Assembly: GCA_039186435.1 (NCBI GenBank)
Contig: JBCDAA010000136.1
Location: 1-20,371 of the forward strand
Direction of reading: 5' to 3'
Length of the DNA: 20,371 nt
From: JALVDI01 sp039186435
GTDB taxonomy: Bacteria; Myxococcota_A; Polyangia; Polyangiales; Houyiibacteriaceae
Shown here: positions 6,461 to 14,067 of the stretch, one piece after another
Position numbering within the stretch: position 1 is the stretch's first letter
Layout of the letters: each line of letters begins with the position of its first letter
Made by a program: the position numbers and the translations under genes
The notes under the pieces: generated by a model
Database searches by the model: none
The model's input: the letters and a program-made list of their open reading frames with translations, nothing else
What the model was told of the DNA's origin: nothing

Positions 6461-8110
6461 ATGGGCTACGACTTCAAGAATCTCAAGGGTGATCTCGCAG
6501 GCGGTTTTGTCGCGGGCGTGATCGCGCTCCCTCTCGCGCTCGCATTCGGCGTGCAATCCGATCTCGGCGCTGCGGCGGGTCTCTACGGCGGCATCGCGGT
6601 GGGCATCTTTGCGGCCCTCTTCGGAGGCACGAGAACGCAGGCGTCCGGCCCCACGGGACCAATGACCGTGGTGTCCGCGTCGATCGTCACCTACGCGAGC
6701 GCGACCGCGGGAAGCATCGAAGCAGGACTCGGCATCGTGCTCTTGTCCTTTCTTGCGGGCGGCGTGTTTCAGATGGTCCTCGGCTTTCTCGGCGTCGGCA
6801 AATACGTCCGCTACTTTCCGTACCCCGTCGTCTCCGGCTTCATGAGCGGCGTAGGTCTGATCATCGTCTTCCTTCAGATCTGGCCTTTCCTCGGTTCTTC
6901 CTCGCCGAAGTCGACCGTCGACGTGTTTCTCCACATCGGTGAACCGCTCGCGAACATCAACTGGGCGGCGGTCGGCCTCGGCACGCTGACGCTCGCCGTG
7001 TACTACATCTTTCCGCGCATCACGAAGGCGGTGCCTGCGGTACTCGTTGCGCTTCTGACCGGAACGGGCGTTGCGGTGGCGACCGGTCTCGACGTGCCGA
7101 CCATCGGTGACATTCCGAGCGGCTTTCCGGCACTACGGATCTCCGAGATGCTCGCCGTCGATCCCTCGCATTTTCGATTCATCATCGAGTCGGGGATCAC
7201 CCTCGCGCTTCTCGGATCGGTCGACTCCCTTCTCACCTCCGTGATCGCGGACAACATCACGAAGGACCGCCACAACAGCAATCGCGAGCTGATCGGTCAG
7301 GGTATCGGCAATATCATCGCGTCGCTCTTTGGCGGCATTCCTGGCGCCGGCGCGACCAAGGGCACCGTGGTGAACATCAACGCGGGCGGTAAGACGCGCC
7401 TTTCGGGCGTGACCCACGGGGTGTTTCAGCTCGCGGTGCTCCTCGGCGCCGGCGCCTTTGCCTCGTACATTCCGCTCTCGGTGCTTGCCGGTCTGCTCAT
7501 CTCGGTGGGCTTCGCCATCGTCGACACCCGCGGCATCAAGCACCTCAAGCACGTTCCGCGCGCAGATGCGGTCGTCATGCTGCTGGTCCTTGGCTGGACC
7601 GTCTTCGGCAACCTGATTCACGCGGTCGGGATCGGTATCGTCCTGGCGAGCGTCCTCTACATGAAGAAGTCCTCGGACCTCGCGGAAGCGGAGTCCTCCA
7701 TCGACGACCTCACAGACCTGCCGCCGGAGGAAGTCTGGGACGACGAGGCCGACATTCAGACGACCTTCGACGACAAGGTCTTCATCAAGCATCTAGTGGG
7801 GCCGCTCTTCTTCGGCTTCACGTCCGGCTTTCGCGCGCTCGCGGAATCCCTCGACGAAGACACGCGCGTGCTGGTGGTGCGGATGGACCGCGTTCCCTAC
7901 ATCGATCAGTCCGGGCTCTACGCCCTCGAGGACACGATCGTTCGGCTGCAGCAGCGAGGGACGAAAGTCTTGATCACAGGGTTGCAGGAACAGCCCCTCG
8001 CGATGTTGGAGAGTATTCAGTTGATCCCCGATGTGGTCGCAGAAACCCACGTGCTGTCGACGATCGGGGAAACGACCCGCTGGCTGAAGGCCAACCTGAC
8101 GCCCGCGTAG
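6461..8110 (+). CDS. SulP-family inorganic anion transporter with STAS domain
   Basis: A 549-residue inner-membrane permease of the SulP/SLC26 family, which moves sulfate, bicarbonate or similar anions. Residues about 10-400 hold the membrane core: an N-terminal segment with DLAGGFVAGVIALPLALAFG, the GPTGPMTVV turn (64-71), and the family hallmark around 252-300 (GSVDSLLTSVIADN, then HNSNRELIGQGIGN and GGIPGAGATKGT). A charged linker (404-437) leads to a C-terminal STAS domain (438-545) with VPYIDQSGLYALED, where Ser484 sits in the usual anti-sigma-antagonist position. The full length is typical. Substrate cannot be read from sequence; the HNSNREL/GAGATKGT style resembles Na+-dependent bicarbonate (BicA-type) and broad SulP members alike. 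The stop is 3 bp from that of the convergent NhaR-type gene. Confidence 0.93.
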   Translation: MGYDFKNLKGDLAGGFVAGVIALPLALAFGVQSDLGAAAGLYGGIAVGIFAALFGGTRTQASGPTGPMTVVSASIVTYASATAGSIEAGLGIVLLSFLAGGVFQMVLGFLGVGKYVRYFPYPVVSGFMSGVGLIIVFLQIWPFLGSSSPKSTVDVFLHIGEPLANINWAAVGLGTLTLAVYYIFPRITKAVPAVLVALLTGTGVAVATGLDVPTIGDIPSGFPALRISEMLAVDPSHFRFIIESGITLALLGSVDSLLTSVIADNITKDRHNSNRELIGQGIGNIIASLFGGIPGAGATKGTVVNINAGGKTRLSGVTHGVFQLAVLLGAGAFASYIPLSVLAGLLISVGFAIVDTRGIKHLKHVPRADAVVMLLVLGWTVFGNLIHAVGIGIVLASVLYMKKSSDLAEAESSIDDLTDLPPEEVWDDEADIQTTFDDKVFIKHLVGPLFFGFTSGFRALAESLDEDTRVLVVRMDRVPYIDQSGLYALEDTIVRLQQRGTKVLITGLQEQPLAMLESIQLIPDVVAETHVLSTIGETTRWLKANLTPA

Positions 8111-8113
8111 GGT

Positions 8114-9013
8114 TTACTCCGCGAAGAGCTCCTGCCGCGCGCGCTCGCAGACCGCGACGACCGCGGCGGAGCGAAGTCGCCGCTCAAGCGTGATCGCGTA
8201 AAAGCGGTCGCGGACTTCGGGAACCGTTCCAAGGAGGTGCACGCCGTACTGTTTTCGAATGCTTGCCTCGACGACGCTCGGCGCCGCGAAAACGCCGTGG
8301 CCGCCCGCCCCGAGACTCTTCATGAGCGCGCTGTCCTCGACCTCGCCCACGAGCTCCGGATGGAGTCCCTGGCGCGCAAACCATTCGTCGAGCGCGCGCC
8401 GGATGGAGGTTTCGAAGGTCGGGAGAAGGAGCGGCGCGCCGTCGAGGCTTTGCGGAAAGTTTCGGCGCAAGCGACGGGCGAGGCGTGGCACTGCGAAGAA
8501 GCCGAGGGAGCTCTCGCCGAGGAAGTGGTTAAAAGCGCGTACGCTCGACGTTGGGGGAACTGGTGCATCCGCGATCACAAGGTCGAGCTCGTGAGTGGCG
8601 AGGCGCGCGAGGAGGGTGTCGAATCGATCCTCGTGGCAAATGAGGCGCACCGGGTCCTCTAGCTCGAACACCGGCGCGAGCACCTCCCGCGCGACGAGTT
8701 TGGGGACCACTCCCGTAAGCCCCACGACGATCGAGTTTTGCCGGACGACTTCCCCCTGGGCGACGCGCAGAAGTTCGTCGCCGAGGGAAAAGATCTGCGC
8801 CGCGTAGCGCTCGATGACGTGACCGAACGCGTTGAGCTTGAGGCGCTTGCCTTGGCGATCGAAAAGCGGTGCACCGAGGGCCTCTTCGAGGCTCTTGAGC
8901 TGGGTGCTGATCGTGGAGTGCGAAAGACGGAGAGCGCGCGCGGCCGGAAGAATCCCGCCCTCGCGGACGACCACGTGAAAATAGAGGAGGTGGTGGTAGT
9001 TGAGCCAGTCCAT
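8114..9013 (-). CDS. nhaR: NhaR-type LysR-family transcriptional regulator
   Basis: A 299-residue LysR-type regulator. The N-terminal winged helix-turn-helix is about 3-62 (LNYHHLLYFHVVVREGGI, then AARALRLSHSTISTQLKSLE and LGAPLFDRQGKRL). The helical linker and co-inducer-binding domain occupy about 90-295. The opening W-L-N-Y-H-H-L-L-Y-F and the late ALMKSLGAGGHGVFAAPS segment match the NhaR subgroup (Na+-responsive activator of the nhaA antiporter in E. coli) as I remember it. No Na+/H+ antiporter gene is in this window. ATG 9013 has AGGA 7 nt upstream on the minus strand. It is convergent with the SulP gene (3-bp gap) and divergent from the HPF-like gene. SulP transporters can be Na+-coupled, so a functional link is possible but unproven. 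Confidence 0.85.
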   Translation of the reverse strand: MDWLNYHHLLYFHVVVREGGILPAARALRLSHSTISTQLKSLEEALGAPLFDRQGKRLKLNAFGHVIERYAAQIFSLGDELLRVAQGEVVRQNSIVVGLTGVVPKLVAREVLAPVFELEDPVRLICHEDRFDTLLARLATHELDLVIADAPVPPTSSVRAFNHFLGESSLGFFAVPRLARRLRRNFPQSLDGAPLLLPTFETSIRRALDEWFARQGLHPELVGEVEDSALMKSLGAGGHGVFAAPSVVEASIRKQYGVHLLGTVPEVRDRFYAITLERRLRSAAVVAVCERARQELFAE

Positions 9014-9032
9014 CCGGGATTCCTATGTTGAT

Positions 9033-9046
9033 AAAACCGACGTTTT
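9033..9046. promoter_or_regulatory. Dyad AAAAC-N4-GTTTT in the nhaR-hpf divergent region
   Basis: A 5-bp inverted repeat with centre CGAC lies 20-33 bp before the NhaR-type start, in the A/T-rich gap between two divergent genes. LysR regulators commonly bind such dyads next to their own promoter, so this is a candidate autoregulatory site. No clear -35/-10 pair could be assigned. Confidence 0.3.
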
Positions 9047-9110
9047 GCGTTCAGCTTTTCTCTCTTGTGGACATAGAGGTGAGCCCCAGAGTTGCAATTG
9101 GAGGTTGCTC

Positions 9111-9416
9111 ATGGAGATCACCGTTCGTTTTGATGGATTGGATTCCTCCGGCTCCGCCCTCGGGTTCGTCGTCGACCGCTGCCGTAGTGTTCTCGGTCGG
9201 TTTTCGTCGCATCTACGGGGTGTGAGGCTGGTGTTCGCGGAGGATGGGGGGCGCCAACGACAGGTTCGCTGCCGCGCTGCGGTGCATCTCGAGTCTGGCG
9301 ATCACGTTCTCGTCACGCGGGTGTGCAACACGCCCTACAGCGCCGCCGGAAAGGCCCTCCGATCCGTGCGGAGCGTGGTGGCCCAGAAGGTTGGCCGAGG
9401 CGCGCGCGCTCGCTAG
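9111..9416 (+). CDS. HPF/RaiA-like small ribosome-associated protein
   Basis: A 101-residue protein. ATG 9111 has GGAGG (9100-9104) 6 nt upstream, which settles the start. The predicted pattern is beta-alpha-beta-beta-beta-alpha: MEITVRFDGL, then helix LGFVVDRCRSVLGRFSSHL, strands VRLVFAED, QVRCRAAVHL and HVLVTRVC, and final helix YSAAGKALRSVRSVVAQKV, with a basic tail GRGARAR. This order and the position of the conserved Cys in the third strand fit short hibernation-promoting factors, which bind the 30S decoding region and silence ribosomes. The central basic residues typical of HPF are fewer than usual, so the family call is moderate. It is divergent from the NhaR-type gene and lies 44 bp before an SMP-30-like lipoprotein gene. 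Confidence 0.65.
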   Translation: MEITVRFDGLDSSGSALGFVVDRCRSVLGRFSSHLRGVRLVFAEDGGRQRQVRCRAAVHLESGDHVLVTRVCNTPYSAAGKALRSVRSVVAQKVGRGARAR

Positions 9417-9460
9417 CGAAGTTCCTTTCGACGAAGCGCGGCGCGGAGTACCGTCCTCAC

Positions 9461-10513
9461 GTGCGTTTGCTGATGGCTTGGGTGCTGCTCGCGGCTGCGT
9501 GTGGCGACGATTCTTCCGCCGAGCGTGATTCTGGTTCGGACGCGGCGGTGGATACAGGCGCGGAAGACACGGGCGCCGAGGATACCGGCGCCGAGGATAC
9601 CGGAACGCGTGATTCAGCCCTGCCGGATGCGCCCGCGGATGTAGGGGTGGCGGACGCGGGCGGGCCGGTGAATCCTCTCGAGGGCGCGGGCGCGGTGGAG
9701 CTCGTCGCGGAGATGCACGAGGGCCGTATGTTTCGCTTTCTGGAAGGGCCCCACTGGCGTCCGGACGGAACGCTTGTGTTCTCGGATCTCTCCTTTGGGG
9801 ACGCGGCGAATACGACGATCTTCTCGCTCACGCCGCCGAGTTCGATTTCGGTGCTTCGCCGCCCGAGTGAAGGCGCCAACGGAAACGCGACCGGACCGGA
9901 CGGCGATCTCTACAGCTGCCTGCAAGGCGGTCGCCGCGTTGTTCGCGGAACCGGCAGCGCGATCGACGTCTTCGCGCGCTTCGAAGGAGATCGCTTCAAT
10001 GCGCCGAACGATTTGGTCTTTCGAAGCGACGGCACCTGGTACTTCACCGACCCGGGTTTTGGCGTCGACATGAGCGACCAGGATCTGTCCTTTCGCGGCG
10101 TCTTTCGGGTGACGCCTGCGGGTGAGATCAACGCGGAGTACACCGATGCAGACAGTCGCCGCCCGAACGGGGTTGAGTTGAGCGTGGATGAAGCGACGCT
10201 CTACGTTGCGGATACCGAACGGCAGATGGTGCGCGCGTTCGAGGTGGCAGCGGACGGAACGCTTTCCGGAGAACGAGCCTTTGCGACCGGGATTGGCGGC
10301 GCGGACGGAATGGCGGTCGACGCCGCGGACAACCTCTACGTGACGAGCAGCAGCGGAGTGCAGGTCTTTGCCCCCGACGGCACCCGCTGGGGCACGATCG
10401 AAGTTCCGCGCGCGCCGGCGAACTGCGCCTTTGGAGACGACGATCGACGCACGCTCTACATCACCGCGCGTGAGGGTTTGTACCGCGTGCGGCTCCCGGT
10501 GCGGGGACGTTAG
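9461..10513 (+). CDS. SMP-30/gluconolactonase-like beta-propeller lipoprotein
   Basis: About 350 residues from GTG 9461, which gives MRLLMAWVLLAAAC with Cys14 in an A-A-A-C lipobox (ATG 9473 is an alternative). A linker of Glu-Asp-Thr-Gly-Ala repeats (15-bp units, 9551-9610) leads to a six-bladed propeller. Landmarks are EGPHWRPDGTLVFSDL, ANGNATGPDGDLYSC, FNAPNDLVFRSDGTWYFTDP-FG, RRPNGVELSVDEATLYVADT, GGADGMAVDAADNLYVTSS and CAFGDDDRRTLYITA. These are the SMP-30/gluconolactonase motifs: the Glu of EGPHW, the Asn of APNDL and the Asp of GADGMA occupy the metal-binding and catalytic positions. Family members hydrolyse sugar lactones or organophosphate-like esters; the natural substrate here is unknown. 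Envelope location follows from the lipobox. It is probably co-transcribed with the HPF-like gene or has its own start in the 44-bp gap. Confidence 0.88.
   Translation: MRLLMAWVLLAAACGDDSSAERDSGSDAAVDTGAEDTGAEDTGAEDTGTRDSALPDAPADVGVADAGGPVNPLEGAGAVELVAEMHEGRMFRFLEGPHWRPDGTLVFSDLSFGDAANTTIFSLTPPSSISVLRRPSEGANGNATGPDGDLYSCLQGGRRVVRGTGSAIDVFARFEGDRFNAPNDLVFRSDGTWYFTDPGFGVDMSDQDLSFRGVFRVTPAGEINAEYTDADSRRPNGVELSVDEATLYVADTERQMVRAFEVAADGTLSGERAFATGIGGADGMAVDAADNLYVTSSSGVQVFAPDGTRWGTIEVPRAPANCAFGDDDRRTLYITAREGLYRVRLPVRGR
9551..9610 (+). repeat. Imperfect 15-bp repeats in the SMP-30 lipoprotein linker
   Basis: Four degenerate copies of GATACCGGCGCCGAG start at 9551, 9566, 9581 and 9596, encoding Asp-Thr-Gly-Ala-Glu. 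Confidence 0.9.
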
Positions 10514-10546
10514 AGCCCCTCGAAAATACCGTCGCGCGCTTGAGGG

Positions 10547-11620
10547 TCACCAAGCGGTCGGCTTCGGATAGCGGCGATCGCGCGTCGTCAGAGGAGTTGC
10601 CATGAGGTGGCCCGAAATCCCTGCGACGACCTTTTCGAGAGCTGCCTGAACCGGTTCTTCACTGCCGCGCCGGTGCGCGTTCAGCGCGCACATTCCCGTG
10701 AACCAAAGCGGTCCTGCGATTACGTTAAACGAGGGGTAGTACGAACCCATGACGGCGTGAAGAAGGGTCTCGAGCGCGTGGTCGGCGGCCTCCTCGCACC
10801 ACCCGGCTTGGCTGTCGATCAACGCGCCCGGTGGAACGTCGAGCCACGGCTTCATCTCGTCGTGAAAACGGCGCGAGTCCTGCGACGAGTAGTCGATCAG
10901 TCCGGCGAGGCGGGCGAGCGTTTCGTCTCTCGGGGTCGCGACGTAGGACGCGACTCCGGCGAGTTTGTAGGTTGGCGGGCAAACGAGTCTTGGCGCTCGC
11001 GGGTGAGGCGACGCTTCGAGCGCGGTCCAGCAGGGCAGCGTGCTTTGGGCGGCGCCCAGCGCGGCGTAGACCGCGAGGGTCGCCGAGGCGTTTTCAAGTT
11101 CGGCGAGCCAGGCCTGAAACTCGGGAAAGACGAGGGTCTTCTCCCACTCGTCTTCGCTCTCGGACGGCGTGGCGAGGAGATCCAGATCGGGCGAGAGATG
11201 AGAGCGAAGCCAGTCCGGATCGACGCCTTGAGCGAGACGCTCCTCTCGGTAGGTGCGGTCGTCCTGGATCGTGACCTCATGGAGTTCCTGTAGCGATGCA
11301 CCCCGCTCGGTAAAGCGCGCGCCCCTCAAGTGCGCGCCGTCGAAGTCCGCGCGTGCGTTTGCATCCCGAAGATCCGCGTCTGTGAGATTCGCGTCCCGAA
11401 GCGAGGTCTTCGCGAGGTTGGCGCCTCGCAGGCTCGCGCCGCGAAGATCTGCGCCGTCGAGGTTTGCGCCGACGAGATCGGCCCCCGCCAGGTTGGCGCC
11501 CCGGAGCGAAACGCCTCGCAGATCGAAACCTCGGAGCGATTCGCCGAGGAGGCGCGCGCCTTCGAAATCGCGTTCTCCCGCCTGATAGCGACGGAGCAGT
11601 TCGTTCGGCGAAAGGCGCAT
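10547..11620 (-). CDS. Pentapeptide-repeat protein with unknown C-terminal domain
   Basis: A 357-residue protein from ATG 11620; the upstream open frame is antisense to nothing conserved and lies inside the preceding gene. Residues about 19-103 are roughly 17 tandem A(D/N)LXX-type pentapeptides (SLRGFDLRGVSLRGANLAGA and onward), which fold as a right-handed quadrilateral beta-helix. Known members include the Qnr/MfpA gyrase protectors, but most have no known role. The remaining 250 residues are acidic and helical with a few Trp and Cys, and match nothing I recognise; sections such as FPEFQAWLAELENASATLAVYAALG and WCEEAADHALETLLHAVMGSYY look like a helical bundle. The start is 5 nt after the stop of the membrane-protein gene, so it is the last gene of a three-gene operon. 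It has no signal peptide and is probably cytoplasmic. Confidence 0.85.
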   Translation of the reverse strand: MRLSPNELLRRYQAGERDFEGARLLGESLRGFDLRGVSLRGANLAGADLVGANLDGADLRGASLRGANLAKTSLRDANLTDADLRDANARADFDGAHLRGARFTERGASLQELHEVTIQDDRTYREERLAQGVDPDWLRSHLSPDLDLLATPSESEDEWEKTLVFPEFQAWLAELENASATLAVYAALGAAQSTLPCWTALEASPHPRAPRLVCPPTYKLAGVASYVATPRDETLARLAGLIDYSSQDSRRFHDEMKPWLDVPPGALIDSQAGWCEEAADHALETLLHAVMGSYYPSFNVIAGPLWFTGMCALNAHRRGSEEPVQAALEKVVAGISGHLMATPLTTRDRRYPKPTAW

Positions 11621-11625
11621 GGTGA

Positions 11626-12216
11626 TTACCGCGGGAGGAGTGCGGGGAGCGTGACCACCCCTACCAGAAGCCCGGCGGCGAGGCCTTTGAGCGTTTCGAT
11701 CAGGAGCACGTAGGGCGTGAAGGGACCCCACGGGACCAGTTCGCTCAGGACCGCGCTGACCACCATCGCGCTGACCCACGCGGCCATGCTGTGAAGGACC
11801 CAGGCCGGACTCTGGCACCACTCCACGTTGCTCGCGGCAACGCTCTGGCTCGCGCCGACGGCGACACCGACCACGATGCCGAAGAGCCCTGCCGCGGCGA
11901 TCATTTGAAAGGGTGACGACACGGAAGGCTCGACAAACGCCATCGCGCTACTGAGGAGCCAGGCGACCCCCATGCCCGCGCCGGTGGCGAGAATCCATCG
12001 TATTCGCAGAGGCTCCGGGAGCGCGCGCGACTGGACGGCGCCAAGAACGAATCCTTCGATGGTCCCCACCAGAGGCATGAGGATCGCGAGCGCCCACGGT
12101 GCGTCGCCTTCGATCGTCCGGGCCACCAACGCTCCGAGGAGGGTCGAAAGCGCGAGCGCGAGCGCCTCGCCCACCGACGAGGCGAGAACCCAGCGCACGC
12201 GCAGCGTCAGCGTCAT
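11626..12216 (-). CDS. Small membrane protein with threefold internal repeat
   Basis: A 196-residue membrane protein, ATG 12216, 11 nt after the ABC-F stop codon. There are about six hydrophobic helices. An internal repeat is visible: LRVRWVLASSVGEALA (5-20) resembles LRIRWILATGAGMGVAW (70-86) and, more weakly, PAWVLHSMAAWVSAMVV (137-153). Each is followed by a Gly-zipper helix: IEGFVLGAVQSRAL (53-66), FGIVVGVAVGASQSVA (112-127) and KGLAAGLLVGVVTLPAL (177-193). This R/W-L-A plus G-x3-G-x2-Q pattern is a style I know from uncharacterised bacterial membrane proteins. It lacks a transporter signature. Tight spacing on both sides (11 and 5 nt) makes co-transcription with the ABC-F and pentapeptide-repeat genes very likely. 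Function unknown. Confidence 0.75.
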   Translation of the reverse strand: MTLTLRVRWVLASSVGEALALALSTLLGALVARTIEGDAPWALAILMPLVGTIEGFVLGAVQSRALPEPLRIRWILATGAGMGVAWLLSSAMAFVEPSVSSPFQMIAAAGLFGIVVGVAVGASQSVAASNVEWCQSPAWVLHSMAAWVSAMVVSAVLSELVPWGPFTPYVLLIETLKGLAAGLLVGVVTLPALLPR

Positions 12217-12227
12217 CGAGGTCGCAC

Positions 12228-13850
12228 CTACTCCAAGCCCGGCGCCTCGCGACCGACCTGCTCGACGTATTCGACGTAGCCGCCGCCATACTGCCGTGTG
12301 CCTTCCGGCGTCAGCTCGAGCACGCGATTGGAAACCCGCGAAAGGAATTTTCGGTCGTGGGAGACGAAGAGCATCGTGCCTTCGAAATCGGTGAGCGCCT
12401 CGATGAGGATTTCCTTCGTTTCCATGTCGAGGTGGTTGGTCGGCTCGTCGAGGACGAGAAAGTTCGGCGGGTCGTAGAGCATGCGTGCGAGCACGACGCG
12501 CGCCTTTTCGCCGCCCGAGAGCACGCTGCACTTCTTGTCGGCGCTCGGTCCCGAAAACCCGAAGGCGCCGGCCAGCGTTCGAAGCTGCCCGAGGCTCGCT
12601 GCGGGAAACGCGTTTTGCAGCGTATCGATGACCGTTTCGCTCGGTTTGAGGAGCTCCATCGCGTGCTGTGCAAAGTAGCCGAGTTTGACGCTGGGGCCGA
12701 CGCGCAGGTCGCCCTGGTCGACCTTCGACTCACCCGCGATGAGCTTGAGGAGCGTCGATTTGCCGGCGCCGTTCACGCCCATCACGCACCAGCGCTCGCC
12801 GCGGCGAACTAGGAGGTCGAGGCCCTCGTAGATCACGAGCTCCCCGTAGCGTTTGTGAACGCCTTCGAGGACGGCGACGTCTTCGCCCGAGCGTGGCGGT
12901 TTGCGAAACTCGAACTTGCGGCGCTTGCGGCTCCTTGGCGGTGCGACGAGCTCAATCTTTTCGAGCTTCTTCACCCGCGACTGCACCTGCGCCGCGTGGC
13001 TGGCGCGCGCTTTGAACCGGGCGATGAACGCCCGCTCTTTGGCGAGCATCGCTTCCTGCCGCGCGTGCTGCGCTTCGGCCTGCGCGTCGGCCAGGGAACG
13101 CTGCTTTTCGTAGAAGTCGTAGTCGCCGGTGTAGCTCGTCACCTCGCCGCCATCGATTTCCACGATCTTCGTGACCAGGCGATTGAGAAATTCGCGGTCG
13201 TGGGAGGTGATGATCAGCGCGCCTTCGAAGGCCTGCAGAAAACGCTCGAGCCAAACGATCGATTCGATGTCGAGGTGGTTGGTCGGCTCGTCGAGAAGGA
13301 GCACGTCCGGCTGCTTGAGGAGGATCTGCGCGAGGGCCACGCGCATCTTCCAGCCGCCGGAGAGGGCGGCGACGTCCTGATCGATCACGCTCTCCCGAAA
13401 GCTCAGTCCGGCAAGGATCTCCCTCGCGCGGGCCTCAAGGGAGTAGCCGTCGAGCTCGTCAAAACGCGTCTGTACGAACCCGAAACGCTCCACGAGGCTT
13501 TCGAGTTCGTCCATCCGCTCCGGATCTGCCATCGCTTGCTCAAGCTCGCGCAGCTCCGCGCCGATTGCGGAGACCTCACCCGCGCCGGCCATTGCTTCCT
13601 CGAGCACGCTGCGGCCGGCCATCTCGCCGACGTCCTGACTGAAGTAGCCGATGGTGGTGTGTTTGCCGGTGACGACGTTGCCGCTGTCGGGGGTTTCCTC
13701 GCCGACGACGAGGCGGAAGATCGTCGATTTGCCGGAGCCGTTGGGGCCGACGAGACCCACGCGCTGTCCCGGTTCCGCGGAAAAGGAGGCGTCCACAAAG
13801 AGAAGCTGCTGTCCGTGGCGTTTGGAGACGGAGTCGAAGCGAACGGTCAC
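12228..13850 (-). CDS. ABC-F family ATP-binding protein
   Basis: A 540-residue soluble twin-ATPase. Domain 1 has Walker A GPNGSGKST (35-43), signature LSGGW (163-167), Walker B VLLLDEPTNHLD (183-194) and SHD (216-218). Domain 2 has GVNGAGKST (358-366), LSGGE (444-448), FLVLDEPTNHLD (464-475) and SHD (497-499). The charged coiled segment between them (about 245-320) is the P-site tRNA interaction motif that defines the ABC-F class. There are no membrane helices. ABC-F proteins bind the ribosomal E site and act in translation factor roles (EttA, YbiT, Uup) or antibiotic resistance by ribosome protection; which applies here cannot be read. Translation starts at GTG 13850, because an in-frame TGA lies 15 nt upstream. 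It heads an operon with the two downstream genes. Confidence 0.95.
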   Translation of the reverse strand: MTVRFDSVSKRHGQQLLFVDASFSAEPGQRVGLVGPNGSGKSTIFRLVVGEETPDSGNVVTGKHTTIGYFSQDVGEMAGRSVLEEAMAGAGEVSAIGAELRELEQAMADPERMDELESLVERFGFVQTRFDELDGYSLEARAREILAGLSFRESVIDQDVAALSGGWKMRVALAQILLKQPDVLLLDEPTNHLDIESIVWLERFLQAFEGALIITSHDREFLNRLVTKIVEIDGGEVTSYTGDYDFYEKQRSLADAQAEAQHARQEAMLAKERAFIARFKARASHAAQVQSRVKKLEKIELVAPPRSRKRRKFEFRKPPRSGEDVAVLEGVHKRYGELVIYEGLDLLVRRGERWCVMGVNGAGKSTLLKLIAGESKVDQGDLRVGPSVKLGYFAQHAMELLKPSETVIDTLQNAFPAASLGQLRTLAGAFGFSGPSADKKCSVLSGGEKARVVLARMLYDPPNFLVLDEPTNHLDMETKEILIEALTDFEGTMLFVSHDRKFLSRVSNRVLELTPEGTRQYGGGYVEYVEQVGREAPGLE

Positions 13851-13938
13851 CCCGCGGTGCTGTCATTCACGACGGCGATGGGCAAGAAGGAAAGCCGCAA
13901 TTCGACCTCCCGACGGGCGGCACAGAACAACTCGCAAC

Positions 13939-13998
13939 GGGTGGTAGATGAAAATAGCTAAAAAAAGCCAGGCTGTTTTATTGATTCGCGGCGCAGGC
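13939..13998 (+). repeat. RAYT-associated element, copy 1 (with 10-bp insertion)
   Basis: A 60-bp version of the element repeated at 14001-14050. The first 20 bases and last 30 bases match copy 2 at 47 of 50 positions. Between them is an extra 10-bp TAAAAAAAGC (13959-13968) that interrupts the palindrome. It contains GGTGGTAG at its left end and TTGATT at 13981-13986. Confidence 0.9.
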
Positions 13999-14000
13999 TC

Positions 14001-14050
14001 GGGTGGTAGATGAAAATAGCCAGGCTATTTTGTTGACTCGCGGCGCAGGC
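14001..14050 (+). repeat. RAYT-associated element, copy 2, with GTAG and palindrome
   Basis: A 50-bp unit with GGTGGTAG followed by the perfect inverted repeat AAAATAGCC (14013-14021), central A, GGCTATTTT (14023-14031). It lies right before the -35 box of the transposase. A GTAG tetranucleotide beside a hairpin is the hallmark recognised by REP-associated tyrosine transposases in E. coli. Confidence 0.8.
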
Positions 14051-14061
14051 GCGTTTAGGGT
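14033..14061 (+). promoter_or_regulatory. Promoter of the RAYT gene, likely leaderless transcript
   Basis: TTGACT (14033-14038), a 17-bp spacer and TAGGGT (14056-14061). Transcription would start about 7 nt later, at or next to ATG 14068. There is no Shine-Dalgarno before that ATG, which agrees with a leaderless mRNA. The palindrome of repeat copy 2 abuts the -35 box. Confidence 0.5.
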
Positions 14062-14067
14062 CTCTAT

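Noticed and set aside
12855..13961. A 368-codon plus-strand open frame across the ABC-F gene
   Set aside because: It is antisense to a certain ABC-F gene whose motifs are all intact; its Leu/Val/His/Asp-rich composition is the usual mirror of a GC-rich gene.
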